Assembly: GCF_020382885.2 (NCBI RefSeq)
Contig: NC_058496.1
Coordinates: 6,564,501-6,628,500 of the forward strand
DNA length: 64,000 nucleotides
Direction: 5' to 3'
Source: Scatophagus argus
Lineage: Eukaryota; Chordata; Actinopteri; Scatophagidae
The notes under the pieces are model-generated. The model worked only from the letters and a program-made list of their open reading frames with translations, searched no databases and had not been told where the DNA came from. Positions 46,301 through 58,047 of the stretch are shown here, in pieces. The translations under genes and the position numbers were made by a program. Each line of letters starts with the position of its first letter. Position 1 is the stretch's first letter.

Positions 46301-49300
46301 AAGAGGTCAAGGCCACCGGGAGAACTTGTGTTGAAGTAATTACCCTGCTGTTGAAATAATTTGTGTTTCCAGAGGTCACGGCAGGTGACCTCTGAGTCTC
46401 TCTTCTCAATATTTCTTCAGTGTGTTCACTGGTAGACCTAAACTGGTAAGACTTAGCAAACTCTTCCATCAGTAATGGGACTGAATAATTTGAATTTCCA
46501 GCTAGTGGTTTGGAAGCGAAAACTCAAATAAGATGTTTTGGGTTGAAAGTTTTAGAAGCAAGATAACTCACTAGAAATTTATCTATGACACACATCTGCT
46601 CTGGATACAGTAAAAAGAGCAAACTGTGCCATGTATGTGCCATTATTTAGACGGTAGCCAAACTGCCAGTATCACAACATTTCAACAAACCTTCTTGTTA
46701 CCAGCCACTCTGTCAAAATCTGCATTTCTCTTTTCAAGTGAAGAGCATACTGTCTCTTCAAAATCCACTCCAATGTTTCCAGTGCTGGAAACAGGAGAGT
46801 TGAGAAGTGCCAGAGTGAGATGTCAGCTTTTACAACATGGCTGTCCCTCCCTTTACTTTTGCTGTTCTTGTCCATTAAGTTGCAAATTCAAGTCTGTGCA
46901 GTGAGCGTGTTTAGGAAAGCAACGCTGGGTTACCATGGGGAAAACGTTTTGTGTTCCAGGATTTGGAGAAGCATGGAGGAAAATGACAAATAAGAATCAG
47001 AATCACTTTTATTTGCCAAGAGCATTTAATACAAAAGAAACTGCCTTTATTACGCTGGTGAAAGACGCACACACGGACATTTCATGCAGTGACATTGGCA
47101 TGGGAAAAAGCACAAAGAGACAGATTTAACTGCATGTTCTGTGCAGCCGTACAGTGTAGCAGATATACTTCATACTCTGAAAATGGAACCTAAGGATAAA
47201 AGGTAATAAGGGAGACAAAAAGGATAAATCCTCTAAAATTTTATGGATAAAATTGCCCTATAGTGAAGGAAAGAGCAAATAATAACAGTATTTATGAGCC
47301 TGTTACTCTTCCCTTTTTCTAATCAACCACTTCAGGCCAAGAAATCTGGATAGCAGATTTCTAGGTCATTGCACTGTTCTTGTAAAGTAGACTTAGAGGA
47401 AAAAACAATTCCTCAGTCATGTGCTGTTGGGTAACCATCTTGTTGCACACAGGGAATACATTGCTCCGACATGCATATTATACAAAAATCTATTTTGATA
47501 GGCATGTCTGTGACTTTTGTTGTCACCTTCCCCCGTTTCTCCTCTCACGCGATTGTTGTTTTTCCTCCTCCCACAGATCATCCATGAACCCCCGCCACCG
47601 GCTGTGGAGGAGAGCTCGGTAGGAGCTGCCCTTGATCTGTTTCTTATGACTCCAGAGAAAAAAACACTTCACTATTTAAGACTCAGACAGTTGCCAGTGT
47701 TTAGGTTGTGTAATTGTTTTAGTTTATTCATTGTAAACCTCAATGACCATGCTGCGTCATTCACTCGCTGCCTGGCATGAAACTGATTTCACTAGCTGAG
47801 TAATTCATCAAATGTGATATGTGTTAACGCCCTCTTAGAATAACAATGAAATCCTGACTTCTACTCTTTGTTTTATGTTCTTCTTCTCCTGTTTTAAAGA
47901 GGACAGTTTTGTTTTCAAAACTTCAGTTCATGTTTTTCAAATCACTTCCTCTGAATCATCATGGAATATGATGAGAAATTAAACCGACTAATGATGTTTA
48001 TTTTTCGTGATTTCGATAAACAAGTTCATGGTATTAAAATGCAGTTTGGCTGCCCAGAATCACAATGCAGTAACAGCAAGCTAACATACGACATCAGGCT
48101 GCATTAAGCTGAAAATTAGGTTTATAAGAATTTAGTCCAAAAACAGACTCCAACGACAGCTGACAAAGACAAATTTCAGCCTTCATTATGGCTTCCTCTG
48201 TCTGACATCCTGTTAAATTATGAGTCAGACAGGGTTTATTAAAGAGCTTAAACATCACAGGTTTGGCCAGTGGGCTTTGTAATTTCCTCGGATCTGACAA
48301 CCAGTGCGGAAGGGACAAATATGGGGGTTGGCTTTGGAGCGAGGAGGGCAGACAGAGGGGTGTTTACTTGCCTGCTGACCACTGAGAGAGCATTTATACC
48401 AGGTAGCTCTGAGGTATTCATTTGGCATGGATACATTTGTGTAAAGGTTAATTTATGCTTTTATTGTCCCTTAATTGTAACTGATTGATCTGCCAAATGG
48501 CTCATCAGTAAATATATCACAATAAAACCTACTTGTCACCCTCTTACAGGATGATGAAGACTTTGACGCCCCCAAGAAAAAATGGCCGACTGTAGATGCC
48601 TCCTACTATGGAGGAAGAGGAGTTGGTGGCATCAAAAGAATGGAGGTGAGATCAAATAAATCTTTAAACCATCGGTTGTGCTAATTAACCTGCCAGATTG
48701 CTGCTATATTTTAAAATTTCCAATGATTCTTGAATGAAACACAAACTACAAATGCTTCTGTCAGGAAATGTAACCAAATAAAACACTTTATTCTACATGT
48801 CTCATCAAACACACTTCAGTTGCACTTACATCACAATGGAGTATCTCACTGATCACTTTCACATCTGACAGACTGACAGTTAAACACTCCTGACCACCTT
48901 TTCCCACATTTAGTTATAATATTAAACATTAAGAGCAGCATGTGTCAATGTCATAAGATTCTGACTCTCATACCATCATCAACAGGTTCGCTGGGGTGAG
49001 AAGGGCTCCACCGAAGAAGGAGCAAAGCTGGAAAAGGCCAAAAATGCCAAAGTGAAAATGCCTGAGCAGGAGTATGTGCAGCCCCCTACGAGGGTTTTAA
49101 ACAACGGCATGCACAAACCCCCAGGGCCGCGCAAGTGGTACTCACCCATCAAGGTAAGCCGTCTGGGGAATGGGATTGGTCTGCAGACTCTTTCAAGTCT
49201 CGTTGTTGACATCCACTGAAAATGCAAACATACAGCAGTTATAAATTTCAACAGTTCAGCATAAAAACAATAAGAAATTGCAGAGTCATTCAACACCTCA

Positions 49301-52300
49301 GTGAATGTAGCTCAGCTTACATTTAATTAATAAAGGCATTCCTGATTGTTTAATAGCTCTGCAGGGACATGCTTTCTCCAGCTGTTAGCATGTGTACTGC
49401 ATAAAGGACAACATCTGTTACAAATTACTACATGTAATCTGGCTGAGGATATGCAAGTAATAGCATTATTAAAATATAGTAGTGAAAATAGCATGAGATG
49501 TGTTAAGGTAATATTGCTTAGGTGACTACTGGCGCACAGTCCCATCCTCCAGGGCCAGCATGGGGTTAAAAGAGTCGTTCCGAAGCCTTCCCAGTCAGTG
49601 GGGGATTGCTAATAGAAACCAGACTCCTGTTGGACTGACCTCCAGGGAGCTGCACAGCCAGCAGTTTTGTGAAGAAAAACAGCTGCATATTCTGTCCTTA
49701 TCCTTAAAGCATTCGCTGTTTAAAAACAATGAAAATTCAGTTCACAATGAACTGAAACCATTTCAGTTTGTCACTGCGAAATGGCTGCAGGGAACTGCAT
49801 AATACTGGTAATTTGATTGCAGCTCCAGTTAGGTGTGCATTGTGTTTTTGAGTGTCCTGGAGAGACACCAGAAACCTGATGCAAGTTTTTGTCAGTAGAA
49901 AATGGCAGTTGTTTCTTTTTAAGAGTTAATGTAATTTAAGATTGTTGTAATGGTTGCATTATTAGTTTGATTTCTTCTCTTCTCTTTCTTCAGAGCAAAC
50001 TGGATGCATTGTGGGTACTTTTAAAAAAAGGCTACGACCGTGTCTCAGTGATGAGACCACATCCGGGTGACAAGGTAAGAATAACTCAAGAGCTACTTTG
50101 GTAGGCATTACGCTTGCACTATTAATCAGCTGACTGATGAAGGCCTGGGATGTCCATTAGCATTGGACAAAAGGGGAGATTCTTTTGTATCTGAAAATGC
50201 TGAGAAAATGAACCAGCTGTGAGCAATGAAGTGTGCTCAAGATAGACTCATGGGAAAATTTGTGGTGAGTTGGGATTTCGGCTGCAGCGTCTGACTACAG
50301 TGCACTGCGATGTAAAGACGTCTGGGGAAGTCATTATAAAAAGGCAAATGTAATTCCTCAAAGGCCAGCTGTAGTGTCGGGGGGGTGGGATAACAGTGCG
50401 ATGACCTCTACTGTTGGCAGCTGGCATGTAGTCTGAGACTGTGGGATCTACAAGTGATGAAAAAAAGAGTCTGAGAGAAATCTGTATAGAGTAATCCTTC
50501 ACCCGAATAAGTTTATGCAATGCTTCATCATTCCCTGAATACGAAATGTTGATCAGCTGTTAGCCTCAAAAGTTAGAAAAGATCTTCAGAAACTTTGAAA
50601 TTTACTCTTCTACCTGTTCATTTCTACATTCTAACATGTTTAATTTATCTATCCTAATTTCTAGCCAAGATTACTTCTGTTTTTGTGTCAGTTATGTTAA
50701 GCCAGCTTCATTCCAGACAGTGATGTCTGATCTTAAACACAAACTTCTGGATATGGTCTGGGGAAGAGCTGGTCTGATTATTTCCATAAAGCCGCACAAG
50801 TTGGTGCACAGCTGTTTTTGCACTCAAGGTTTACAGTATAGTATATAATATATAGCTGAAATGGGAGGATGAAACAATGCTCATGTGGCCATGACTTACA
50901 GGGATGCCATCATAATCATCATCCAGTGCTGCTGTTTCAACCCACAGGAACACAGAGAGAAATGGAATAGCACACTTTCCAGGGTTAAAATGTCAAAATG
51001 TCATTTATTTCAAATTACTGTATGTCAGGCTTTTTTTTTTTTTTTTTTTTTTTTTTAAGAAACCTGTTTTATGGACCAGGACAGAAAATTGGCTAGAGTT
51101 CAGAAACACACACACAAACACACACCTCTATAAAATATCATATTCACATAAATCCTTAAAATACTTAACAAATGTCTCTGTGTTTCATTCCAAACTAGGA
51201 AGTTTGATCCTGCATTGTCTTCAACACACAAGTCATGCCTGTTTATTTTAGGAATTATTTATTTTTTAATTTAATAATCTAATGTAATCAAATTGTACAA
51301 AAATAAAAAATAAATCAGTGAATCATATATACTTTGAGCTAAACTGACTGCAACAAGTAAAAAATGTGGTTCTGGTTTGGTCCAGTACGATAAGAAGGTG
51401 ATTTGGCTTTTAGACTATTGGCTATAAGACTTAAAGTTTTTCATTAAATAGTCAGAGTAGCCAGTTTGTTCTGCTTCCAGGTAACATTCAGGGCAAGTAG
51501 ATACTGAAGAAAGTCTAACAATATGCTCAGTCCGTGTAGAAGAGCATCAGAAACTACACCTGAGGCCTACTGGAAACTAATCAGCCTTGAAGTTGGACTA
51601 GCTCACCTTACTGCACTCACAGTCCAACAATGTCAGAAGGTTACATTGTTGCTTTTCCCCCAGTACAGTAAGCACAGCTAACACTGCTCTGTAATTAGAA
51701 ATGTACAAGTGAGTCCTCCACACGATGAAGCGCTTCATTAGCGCATTGGAGGGAAAAAAAAAAAAAGCTCGAGTATCCTTCATGATTTGCTGTAAACAAG
51801 CTTGTTCTGGTTGCAATTAAGACTCTCTTGTCAAAGCCTCGCTTTTATAACTTCCTTTAATAAAGGTAGTGGTGGGAGGGAGAAGAGGAGGCCAGTTTCT
51901 CCTACAGCCTGCTTGAGAGAAACCCAGTTCAGGTTCCTGTGATGTGTCATGCACTCCTGAGCCTCTAAAGACTGGTGTGTTTTTAGTAATTAGCAAAGGA
52001 ATCAAACACAGGCAATGCAGCCGGCCAAAAGCTTAACATCAGACATTTCAATACTCGTATCAATCACATTTATTTTCTTCACCATTCACTGATTTTTAGG
52101 ATAGCTGTAACTACGACACGCTGCAGGACCTCAAGAGACATTAAGATCCATGATATGTCCCTCAAGCACTAATGGAATAAAAATATAAGTTGAGTTTATC
52201 ATTTCACCCTTGCTGTATGTATGACACACACTATTTTACATGGTTTTGTCTCAGAGGTTATTTTGCCCTGATGGTAAATGAGAGGCACCAAGCAGCACTG

Positions 52301-53758
52301 TCAGTCTTTATCAGACCGTTGCAGCTCCTTAACCCCCCAGCAGAGTAGGACATAGCCTGATTGCCCATTACTGAAGTTGTGGACAACAGGCAGGACTTCT
52401 ATAAGCAAGAGCCACAGTACCATCTGCTGTAGTAATCAGTCCATGTGATTTGTTAGAGAAAGTAGCAGGGACATTTTTATATCTTAGACTAATTCAGCTG
52501 TCAAAGCTGGGAGGTTGTGTGTTTCGTCAAATGAGGTTTAGAAAAGCAAACTCTTTCTAGCAAATATGTCCTTTTCTAAACTCCAGCCTATAAAACTAAG
52601 ATGTTAGACCAGAGCGGCATAATGAGAAACAAACACAGCAGACGAAAAAGTTTTGTGATTGAAAAATTAGATGGGAGATCCTCCATAACATTTTTTAAAA
52701 AAATTTTATGCTTCTTAACAGCTTTGGTTTTTATAAGCACGTAGCCAATGGTTGGATCTGTGCTATCTCTGCTAACTTACTGGACCAACGCAATGATATT
52801 AATAGTGAAGTATAGTGTAAAAGGAAATGTGAAGTTTCTTTATCATTTTTCTTTACCACCAATTGAAAGCTACTTAACTCATTTGTTCATAATTTTATTA
52901 GCGTATTTGCAGGCGTCTGTCAACTTCCAACAGTTTTAGCTCTGCTAACTTTGTTGGCATTAGGTTGGCGGTTTTTAGCTGCTGTTTCAGAATTTGTACA
53001 GTATCACTGTAGTATGTGGCTGTCCATTAAAATGATGTGCACACATTCATACAAAACTGTTACGGTTTTACGTGAACAAAATTAGCTTTACGTCGGTAGC
53101 TAGCTGAAAAAGCTTGTGCTTGTGTTTAGCTACCAGGCTGTTGGGGTGTCTACTGTTAGCCATTTTATTTGAATGTTTCATCCAGAAAAAACCCCCACAA
53201 AGGAACAAAAATGTCCATGGTGTGTACACTACTTTCCGCCAAAAACCCCACAATGCAATATGCTGCTTTTATTGTAGTTCACACATTATGCTGTTTATTA
53301 TCACTATGTGTTCCTCTAAACTCTGGTTTGTTTCCAAATTTCAGGGCAGATGCATGAACTTCACGCGTACAAAGTCTCCCCCAGCTCACTACCCATATTA
53401 CAACCACCAGTCATCTCCCATCTACAACCCTCCCCCTCCTCCACCACAGGGCACCCTCCCACCAACCCCTGGCAGCACTCCATCATCCCCATCGTTCTCC
53501 TCCAACCTTCCACCGCTGCCTCCAACACCTCCTCCCACTTCCACCACTCCCTCTCCTCCCATCACGCCTCCTCCTTACACACCACCTCCAAACCGGGCTC
53601 TCCCTCCGACCAACCTGCACATACCGGCCCCGCCAGCGCTGCCACCCACCCCTCCTCCATCTGCTTCCCCCACTGTTGCCCTTCCTCCTGCTCCACAGGG
53701 ACCTCCTCCGGGAAGAGCCCCTCCACCTTCTCGTCCCCCACCTCGCCCTGGCCTATAG
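34362..53758 (+). CDS. antxr1: Anthrax toxin receptor 1 / TEM8 (18 coding exons, complete)
   Basis: Single-pass receptor for extracellular matrix that links collagen and matrix to actin. Exons: 34362-34519, 37405-37476, 37592-37663, 38255-38336, 38489-38522, 39268-39347, 40008-40076, 40500-40580, 41305-41365, 42002-42100, 45183-45252, 45367-45445, 45910-46005, 47577-47618, 48550-48645, 48986-49153, 49994-50074, 53345-53758. They total 1854 bases, 617 residues plus stop, against 564 in human. Order: signal peptide (about 1-26); von Willebrand A domain from about residue 43 with the metal-site motif DKSGS (52-56) and [10 protein letters not shown]; an Ig-like stretch ([18 protein letters not shown]); a membrane helix at about 324-346 ending WWFWPLCC; and a cytosolic tail with [14 protein letters not shown] and [14 protein letters not shown] proline-rich end of about 120 residues closes with RPPPRPGL. 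An in-frame ATG at 34338 would add eight residues, but 34362 has A at -3. ANTXR2 lacks such a proline-rich tail. Confidence 0.96.
34520..37404. other. antxr1 intron 1
   Basis: Intron of 2.9 kb after a GTGAGT donor. No exon was seen inside. Its distal part (36880-37165) is strikingly A/C-rich. Confidence 0.55.
36880..37165. repeat. A/C-rich minisatellite-like region
   Basis: Many diverged units of the type ACAAAA-TGACxACxAxAAACAC follow one another for about 280 bases, nearly without T-rich stretches. It resembles degenerate short-period minisatellites that are common in teleost introns. No exact period could be assigned by eye. Confidence 0.5.
38634..38960. mobile_element. Fish MITE-like interspersed repeat in antxr1 intron 5
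   Basis: It opens with CTAAAGGGGCAATTCACCCA and continues TTTTTGTCTTACCTGTAGTG, ATCTAGACTGTTCTGGTGTGAG and ATATTCGAGAGAAGGCTGAC. These phrases recur in a widely dispersed teleost repeat. Borders are approximate and the name is not assigned. Confidence 0.5.
38998..39018. repeat. (TTA)n microsatellite
   Basis: Six to seven ATT units in antxr1 intron 5, directly downstream of the interspersed repeat. Confidence 0.9.
40885..40910. repeat. (GT)n microsatellite
   Basis: GT run with one C interruption in antxr1 intron 8. Confidence 0.95.
42870..42890. repeat. (AT)n microsatellite
   Basis: Ten AT units in antxr1 intron 10. Confidence 0.95.
43570..44130. mobile_element. Non-autonomous palindromic DNA transposon (MITE) in antxr1 intron 10
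   Basis: The left arm reads GCTTTCTTGCTAAGAGTAAG, GATTGATACTCTCACGTC, then CTTAGCTTAGCATAAA at about 43648-43663. The right arm carries the inverted TTATGCTATGCTATGCTAAC (44042-44060), GGATTCACGTTTACCATACAG and AAGGTATATTTCC. The middle contains CCTTAAGGTTACAACAAGACTC and CAGGAAGCCCCTGTTG. This layout matches a teleost MITE with long imperfect inverted arms that I know well by motif. No transposase ORF is present. The ends are diverged and the target duplication could not be fixed. Confidence 0.65.
46990..47125. mobile_element. Fish interspersed repeat fragment in antxr1 intron 13
   Basis: It contains AAGAATCAGAATCACTTTTA, followed by TTTGCCAAGAGCATTTAATAC and TGCCTTTATTACGCTGGTGAAAG. The AATCAGAATCA(C)TTTATT..CCAAG phrase marks a widespread teleost retroelement end. 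Borders are approximate. Confidence 0.45.
50075..53344. other. antxr1 intron 17
   Basis: Intron of 3.3 kb before the large last exon, with a 26-base poly-T at 51031-51056. No further exon was found. In particular, no alternative short-tail terminal exon, as used by some mammalian ANTXR1 isoforms, was recognised. Confidence 0.5.
51031..51056. repeat. poly-T tract (26 T)
   Basis: Uninterrupted T run in antxr1 intron 17. It could be the A-tail of a retroposed sequence on the minus strand, but no such element is recognisable beside it. Confidence 0.85.
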
Positions 53759-54799
53759 AGCTCTGGCAGCAGACGGGAGAGAGGACAGGATTTAATAAGG
53801 CAACTCAGAGTCCCCCCCTCCCCCTCCAGCAATCGGCACATGACCATCCTTGTACCTGCGAGTGAGGACATGCGAGTGCCTCTAGCCACGCTCGGTGGGC
53901 TGTGGCCTTTCTGCCTTGTGAAGTGGAGCAGTGAGGACATGTTTCCTGCTATTTGTCTACAGTGACTTTTGTACACATTTAGCCCAATAGTGCAATTGCT
54001 CTGATGCTTGAATTACACAGACATTCCCTGCAAATGAGGTCATGTAGGCCAGCTCAAAAACATTTATCCTTCATGGTCCTCAGAACTGCTTCAGGCCCTG
54101 TTGTCCCCTTCATGAGCACGCAAGATTGGATGAATCTTGACCAAGCAGAGGAACAAAGGCAGAGTCGTGCTCAAAATGTCCATTACACTATAATATGTGC
54201 CTCTGTAACATTCCTATCTTTCCTGATTAAAGGAGATTAAAGACTCATATTACAAATGTTCCCCACACAGCAGATTCAGAGGAATCTGAAAATCCTCCCT
54301 TTTTTGTACTGAATGTTGAGCAATTGCATGCAATAGTGTTTGAGTCAGCATCTTTCTTATTTTGTTTAAACTTTCTACTTGTTTAATCCAACATAGACAC
54401 ATTTTTTATTTGTACTTAAATAGTCAAGTAGACCACATTTTCTTAATTTCTGAGGTGAGAAAAGCAGTCATTGCAAAGTAATTGTTTTGAAACAGCAATG
54501 CAACCATCTTTTGACATCCACGCATTAAACCAGCCTATGTGAGTCACAGCTGGTCTGTCATCTGTGCACACCACACAGAAACAATAAACTGAGATTTAGA
54601 CACTAATAATTACTATGACTGGCCTGACCAACATGTCAGCTACAGTTGCATATACTCTGACTGTGAGTACGTGGACAAAAAATATGTCAGTCAGGGAACA
54701 GCTTTGCACATCACCTTGCTCATCCACCCACGGCCTCTTGCAATATTTGTAAATAATAATTTTGATATAACCATGTGTGTTCAGATATCTGTGTGTGTA

Positions 54800-54838
<39 letters not shown>

Positions 54839-55060
54839 CTAGTCTGCTACACAATGTATTTGTGACAGACAATTCCCCGGTAAACTGACGTGAGTTAATA
54901 TGCAGGTTTTATCAACTTAAATAAACTGATGTGTTTTTTGTTTATTTGGTTTTTTTCCACAAGGTGCTTTAAGTTCCTCAAAGTGCACATGGAGAACATG
55001 ATAAAAGCACTCATGGGTCATCTAAGGCTCAATGTCGATTAAATAAAGTTAATATGAATG
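53759..55060 (+). other. antxr1 3'UTR region
   Basis: Non-coding sequence after the stop. Candidate polyadenylation signals AATAAA lie at 54583-54588, 54920-54925 and 55042-55047. A compound (GT)n(GA)n microsatellite lies at 54791-54838. Which end is used is unknown. Confidence 0.5.
54791..54838. repeat. Compound (GT)n(GA)n microsatellite
   Basis: About 15 GT units, with one TA interruption, directly followed by nine GA units, in the presumed antxr1 3' region. Confidence 0.95.
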
Positions 55061-57078
55061 CAGATTACAAGCTCATCCTTTAGAAATCAGAAAGGGGTTT
55101 TTTCATTCATATAAACGTCACAGTATAACTGAACTAAAGACTGTAACTTTCCACCAATGCAGCATGTAGACGCCTGTTTGTTTGAAATGAAAGTAAATGA
55201 TTTAAACGTATTCAATTGGAGTCTCTTTTTTCTGTATTTTTCTTCAAATACAATTTCTGATCTGTAAACCGCTGTGATTTACTTCCTGACAATGTGAAAA
55301 CAACCACTAAGCTGCACTTTGTTCTCTAAAGCTTTCATCAAAAGCCTGTAAAGACTTTAATGGCCTCACCCTCATGTTTCCTTAAGTCACTTTTTAAGCA
55401 CACTCTTCTCCTTTTCCAGACTCCACAGAATATCTCCCACATGCTAAGTATCATACAGCATGAAGGTACAACATATTCTTTGTGCTTTATTTTGCACTAA
55501 GTTAAAGAATTGATATTTAGCAGTAAGTTAAAGAACTGACAGTGACGTTGCCACTGGGATGACTGGGTTCATACATTGGAGAGTGGCTGGAAAGAAAAAG
55601 AAAAGAAAAAAAAGAGTGCAGAGCGTGGCTAACTAATTCCAGATGTTCATATGTTGCATTATGTCACATTCACGGATGGAGTGAGCTATCTTGGAAAATA
55701 TTAGACACCATCTAATCCTCAGGAAATGTGCACAGGCTGCAGAGAAGGTGGGCTGGTGCTAATCGTTTGTGACACAGTTTAGGGACAGCGGACAGGACAG
55801 AGTGGAATAACGAGCTGCGACTTCAATTAAGATTTGAACTTTTCTTTTGTTGTTTTAGGTTGATGATATGCAAGCATATTTTTATACTGAGCTGTGAATT
55901 TTGCCTGTCAGTGCAAGACGTTTTGAGTTTGCTGCCAGCATTTGTTTCCACTCCGGCTAAACCATTACGGCACCAGTGTTTGAAATATGCATATGTAAAC
56001 ATTACATCACAAATTATAACTATTACTGACTTTTCCCATGTGATAAATATTCAGCAATAGTCCTCAGAGTTGTGCTGGTCTCCTTTTAGATCATTTTTGG
56101 GAGGAATTTGGTTGGAGTTCTTCATCAGTGTGAAGAAACTGTAACTAGCGACTGACAGTTTATCAAAAAGATTTTTCTCTGGACGTTTGTAGCAGTTTAA
56201 GTGAGGCAAGCTTTGCATTTAGACCAACACTCACTAGTGTCTGGAACTACATACAGTTTGAGTTTGAGACAAGATTATTGAAAATTAGCTGTTAATTCAG
56301 GATTCAGAAATCCATGTGCTTTCTAGGTCTTCTGCCCTCCAGACCTTCCCTTTGGCAGCACTATTGTGTTCAAATTAGATTAATTGCAAATGTTCTTGAG
56401 GCTGCTCCATTATTTACTTTGGTCAGTTATTTCAGTTTTTCTGTAATGTCCATATATCAACGACTTTTTCATGAGTTGTCCTTAACTTTGTTAACTCAGT
56501 TATTTATGTATGAAAAAGAGTGCTCCGGTTTCAAGTCCGACATTATATCAAATGTTTGAAATGATGAGACAAAGCTATAACAATGAGATTCCTGTCAAAC
56601 ATTATATTCATTTCACCAGCTTCACACCTTGGAAATGTGAAATTTATTACATCTAAAGTCTTGTATCTTGAGCCAAAAGTAAGTTTGCCTTCATATATTT
56701 GCAGAGAGCTTCAAGACAAACTATTCTCCTGAAAAAGGTGTCAGAAGTGAGGAGGAAACGCATCTCTCCCTCCCACAGGCTGTTTCACAGCTGACATTTT
56801 GGCTTGTTAAAGGATGAAAAGCACAGGTGTAGCTCGTAGCATAATGTGTTTCAGTTCAGGCTCCTATCTGTGCTGCATCAATGACTGGGATGCATAAATA
56901 CATCGTTAGCGTTATTCATTGCATCTGTGCTTTTCCTGCTGTGACAAGTCAAAACATTTGTGATTAAAATAGTTGGCAAAACTATTTTAATTAAATTGAG
57001 GTTACAGTGGAGATAAAACCTGCTAATTAGTTATTAAATCCCTCTCTGACTCCATAAAGCAGCTGCTGATTTGCACAC
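55060..57078. other. Intergenic spacer downstream of antxr1
   Basis: About 2 kb of AT-rich sequence with only short chance ORFs. No repeat family or RNA gene was recognised. Confidence 0.5.
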
Positions 57079-57759
57079 ATGGTGAAGGACTTGACTGCAG
57101 CAGAGAGAATATTACCTGAAATGCTTCAGATGATAGTCGTTCTAGAAGGAAAACTACCCACAATGCTCCCTGCGGCTGGAGAATGGAGACTGCCTTTGTT
57201 CAGAGCTGTGGCCTTCCTCTGCGATTACTCTGCAGCTGCACTTGAAGCCATTGTTGTGATTAGTCAGTGCAGTGAAATCCTTCTGAGCATCGCGCTCGCT
57301 TTCACCAAGAGCTTAGCCTTCTACCTATCGGCCATGCTGAGGCTGAATGCTTTCCTCAGACTAACGCTGGCAGGTGTGCTCTTCTCACGAGAGGAGCTGG
57401 ACCAACACTGGAGCTGCTGCACCTGGACCTCATCACAGGCCTGCAGCAACAACAGCTGCTCTCTCCTGCGCTGTGGAGGAGGGACAACTGTGAGGCGGAT
57501 GAAGTCTGCACTGCGTGCTGTGTGGCCTGCACTCTGCCGCTGTTCACTGTCTGTTTGCATGAGCATCCTGGCCCTCATCGCTGCGGCACTATCAGCCCTG
57601 TCAACTCTGTGCAGTGACTTCAGACCCAACGTCTCCACCATTGTGACTTTATGTGGCTGCATCAGATCATTACTGTCCACATTACACACTGTGACTGGTT
57701 ACTTTGTACTGGTACTTGGAATCGTTTGGGATGCGTCGTCACTCACGAGCAGCCCCTGA
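57079..57759 (+). CDS. Unrecognised single-exon ORF, 226 residues, hydrophobic and cysteine-rich
   Basis: I do not recognise this protein. The ORF begins with an ATG followed by G and runs 681 bases without a stop in AT-rich surroundings, where other ORFs rarely pass 100 codons. Its codons look like those of the nearby real genes (many CTG, GTG, GCC and AGC). It is largely hydrophobic, with likely membrane stretches near residues 41-62, 66-86, 91-103, 158-177 and 205-217. Thirteen cysteines cluster between residues 113 and 194, including SCCTW, SLLRCGGG and ALCRCSLSVC. There is no clear signal peptide and no enzyme motif. AATAAA at 57888-57893 lies about 130 bases past the stop. It sits between antxr1 and gfpt1. 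It could be a teleost-specific membrane protein, the last exon of a spliced gene (AG precedes it at 57060-57063), or a non-coding ORF. Confidence 0.45.
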   Translation: MVKDLTAAERILPEMLQMIVVLEGKLPTMLPAAGEWRLPLFRAVAFLCDYSAAALEAIVVISQCSEILLSIALAFTKSLAFYLSAMLRLNAFLRLTLAGVLFSREELDQHWSCCTWTSSQACSNNSCSLLRCGGGTTVRRMKSALRAVWPALCRCSLSVCMSILALIAAALSALSTLCSDFRPNVSTIVTLCGCIRSLLSTLHTVTGYFVLVLGIVWDASSLTSSP

Positions 57760-57877
57760 ATGTCTCCTGTACCTGAACTCTTTGAATGAAATGTACAGAA
57801 AACATAAACTAACCAAAAATGATTTGTAAACTTTTAATATCATTCCAAACATAAGTCTAAAATTGGATTTTAAACTG

Positions 57878-58047
57878 TTTTTATTTTAATAAAATAATTG
57901 TGAAATATTTGCTGACCACTCTAATCAAGCTATATTTCGCATCATTGTCAGGATGTGGAATATGACGAGCACGTACGACCTGAACAACCCCACCTTTTCA
58001 TCAAATGAGCTTTAACACATATAAAGGTAACTACGTCACACTTTATT
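57878..58047. terminator. Opposed polyadenylation signals of the orphan ORF (+) and gfpt1 (-)
   Basis: AATAAA at 57888-57893 serves the plus strand. TTTATT at 57880-57885 and 58042-58047 gives AATAAA on the minus strand. The gfpt1 3'UTR would then run from 59770 to about 58040 or 57880, and the two transcripts would end nearly tail to tail. Confidence 0.4.

Noticed and set aside
53350..53865. 171-codon ORF in another frame of the last antxr1 exon
   Set aside because: It is a shadow of the proline-rich repeats. The frame ending at 53758 joins the upstream exons in phase and ends like mammalian ANTXR1.
53575..53976. Glycine-rich minus-strand ORF
   Set aside because: It is the antisense reading of the antxr1 proline codons (CCN read as GGN).
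57321..57689. 122-codon minus-strand ORF opposite the orphan ORF
   Set aside because: It is shorter and wholly inside the 226-codon plus-strand frame. Its composition looks like a mirror of the plus-strand coding sequence.
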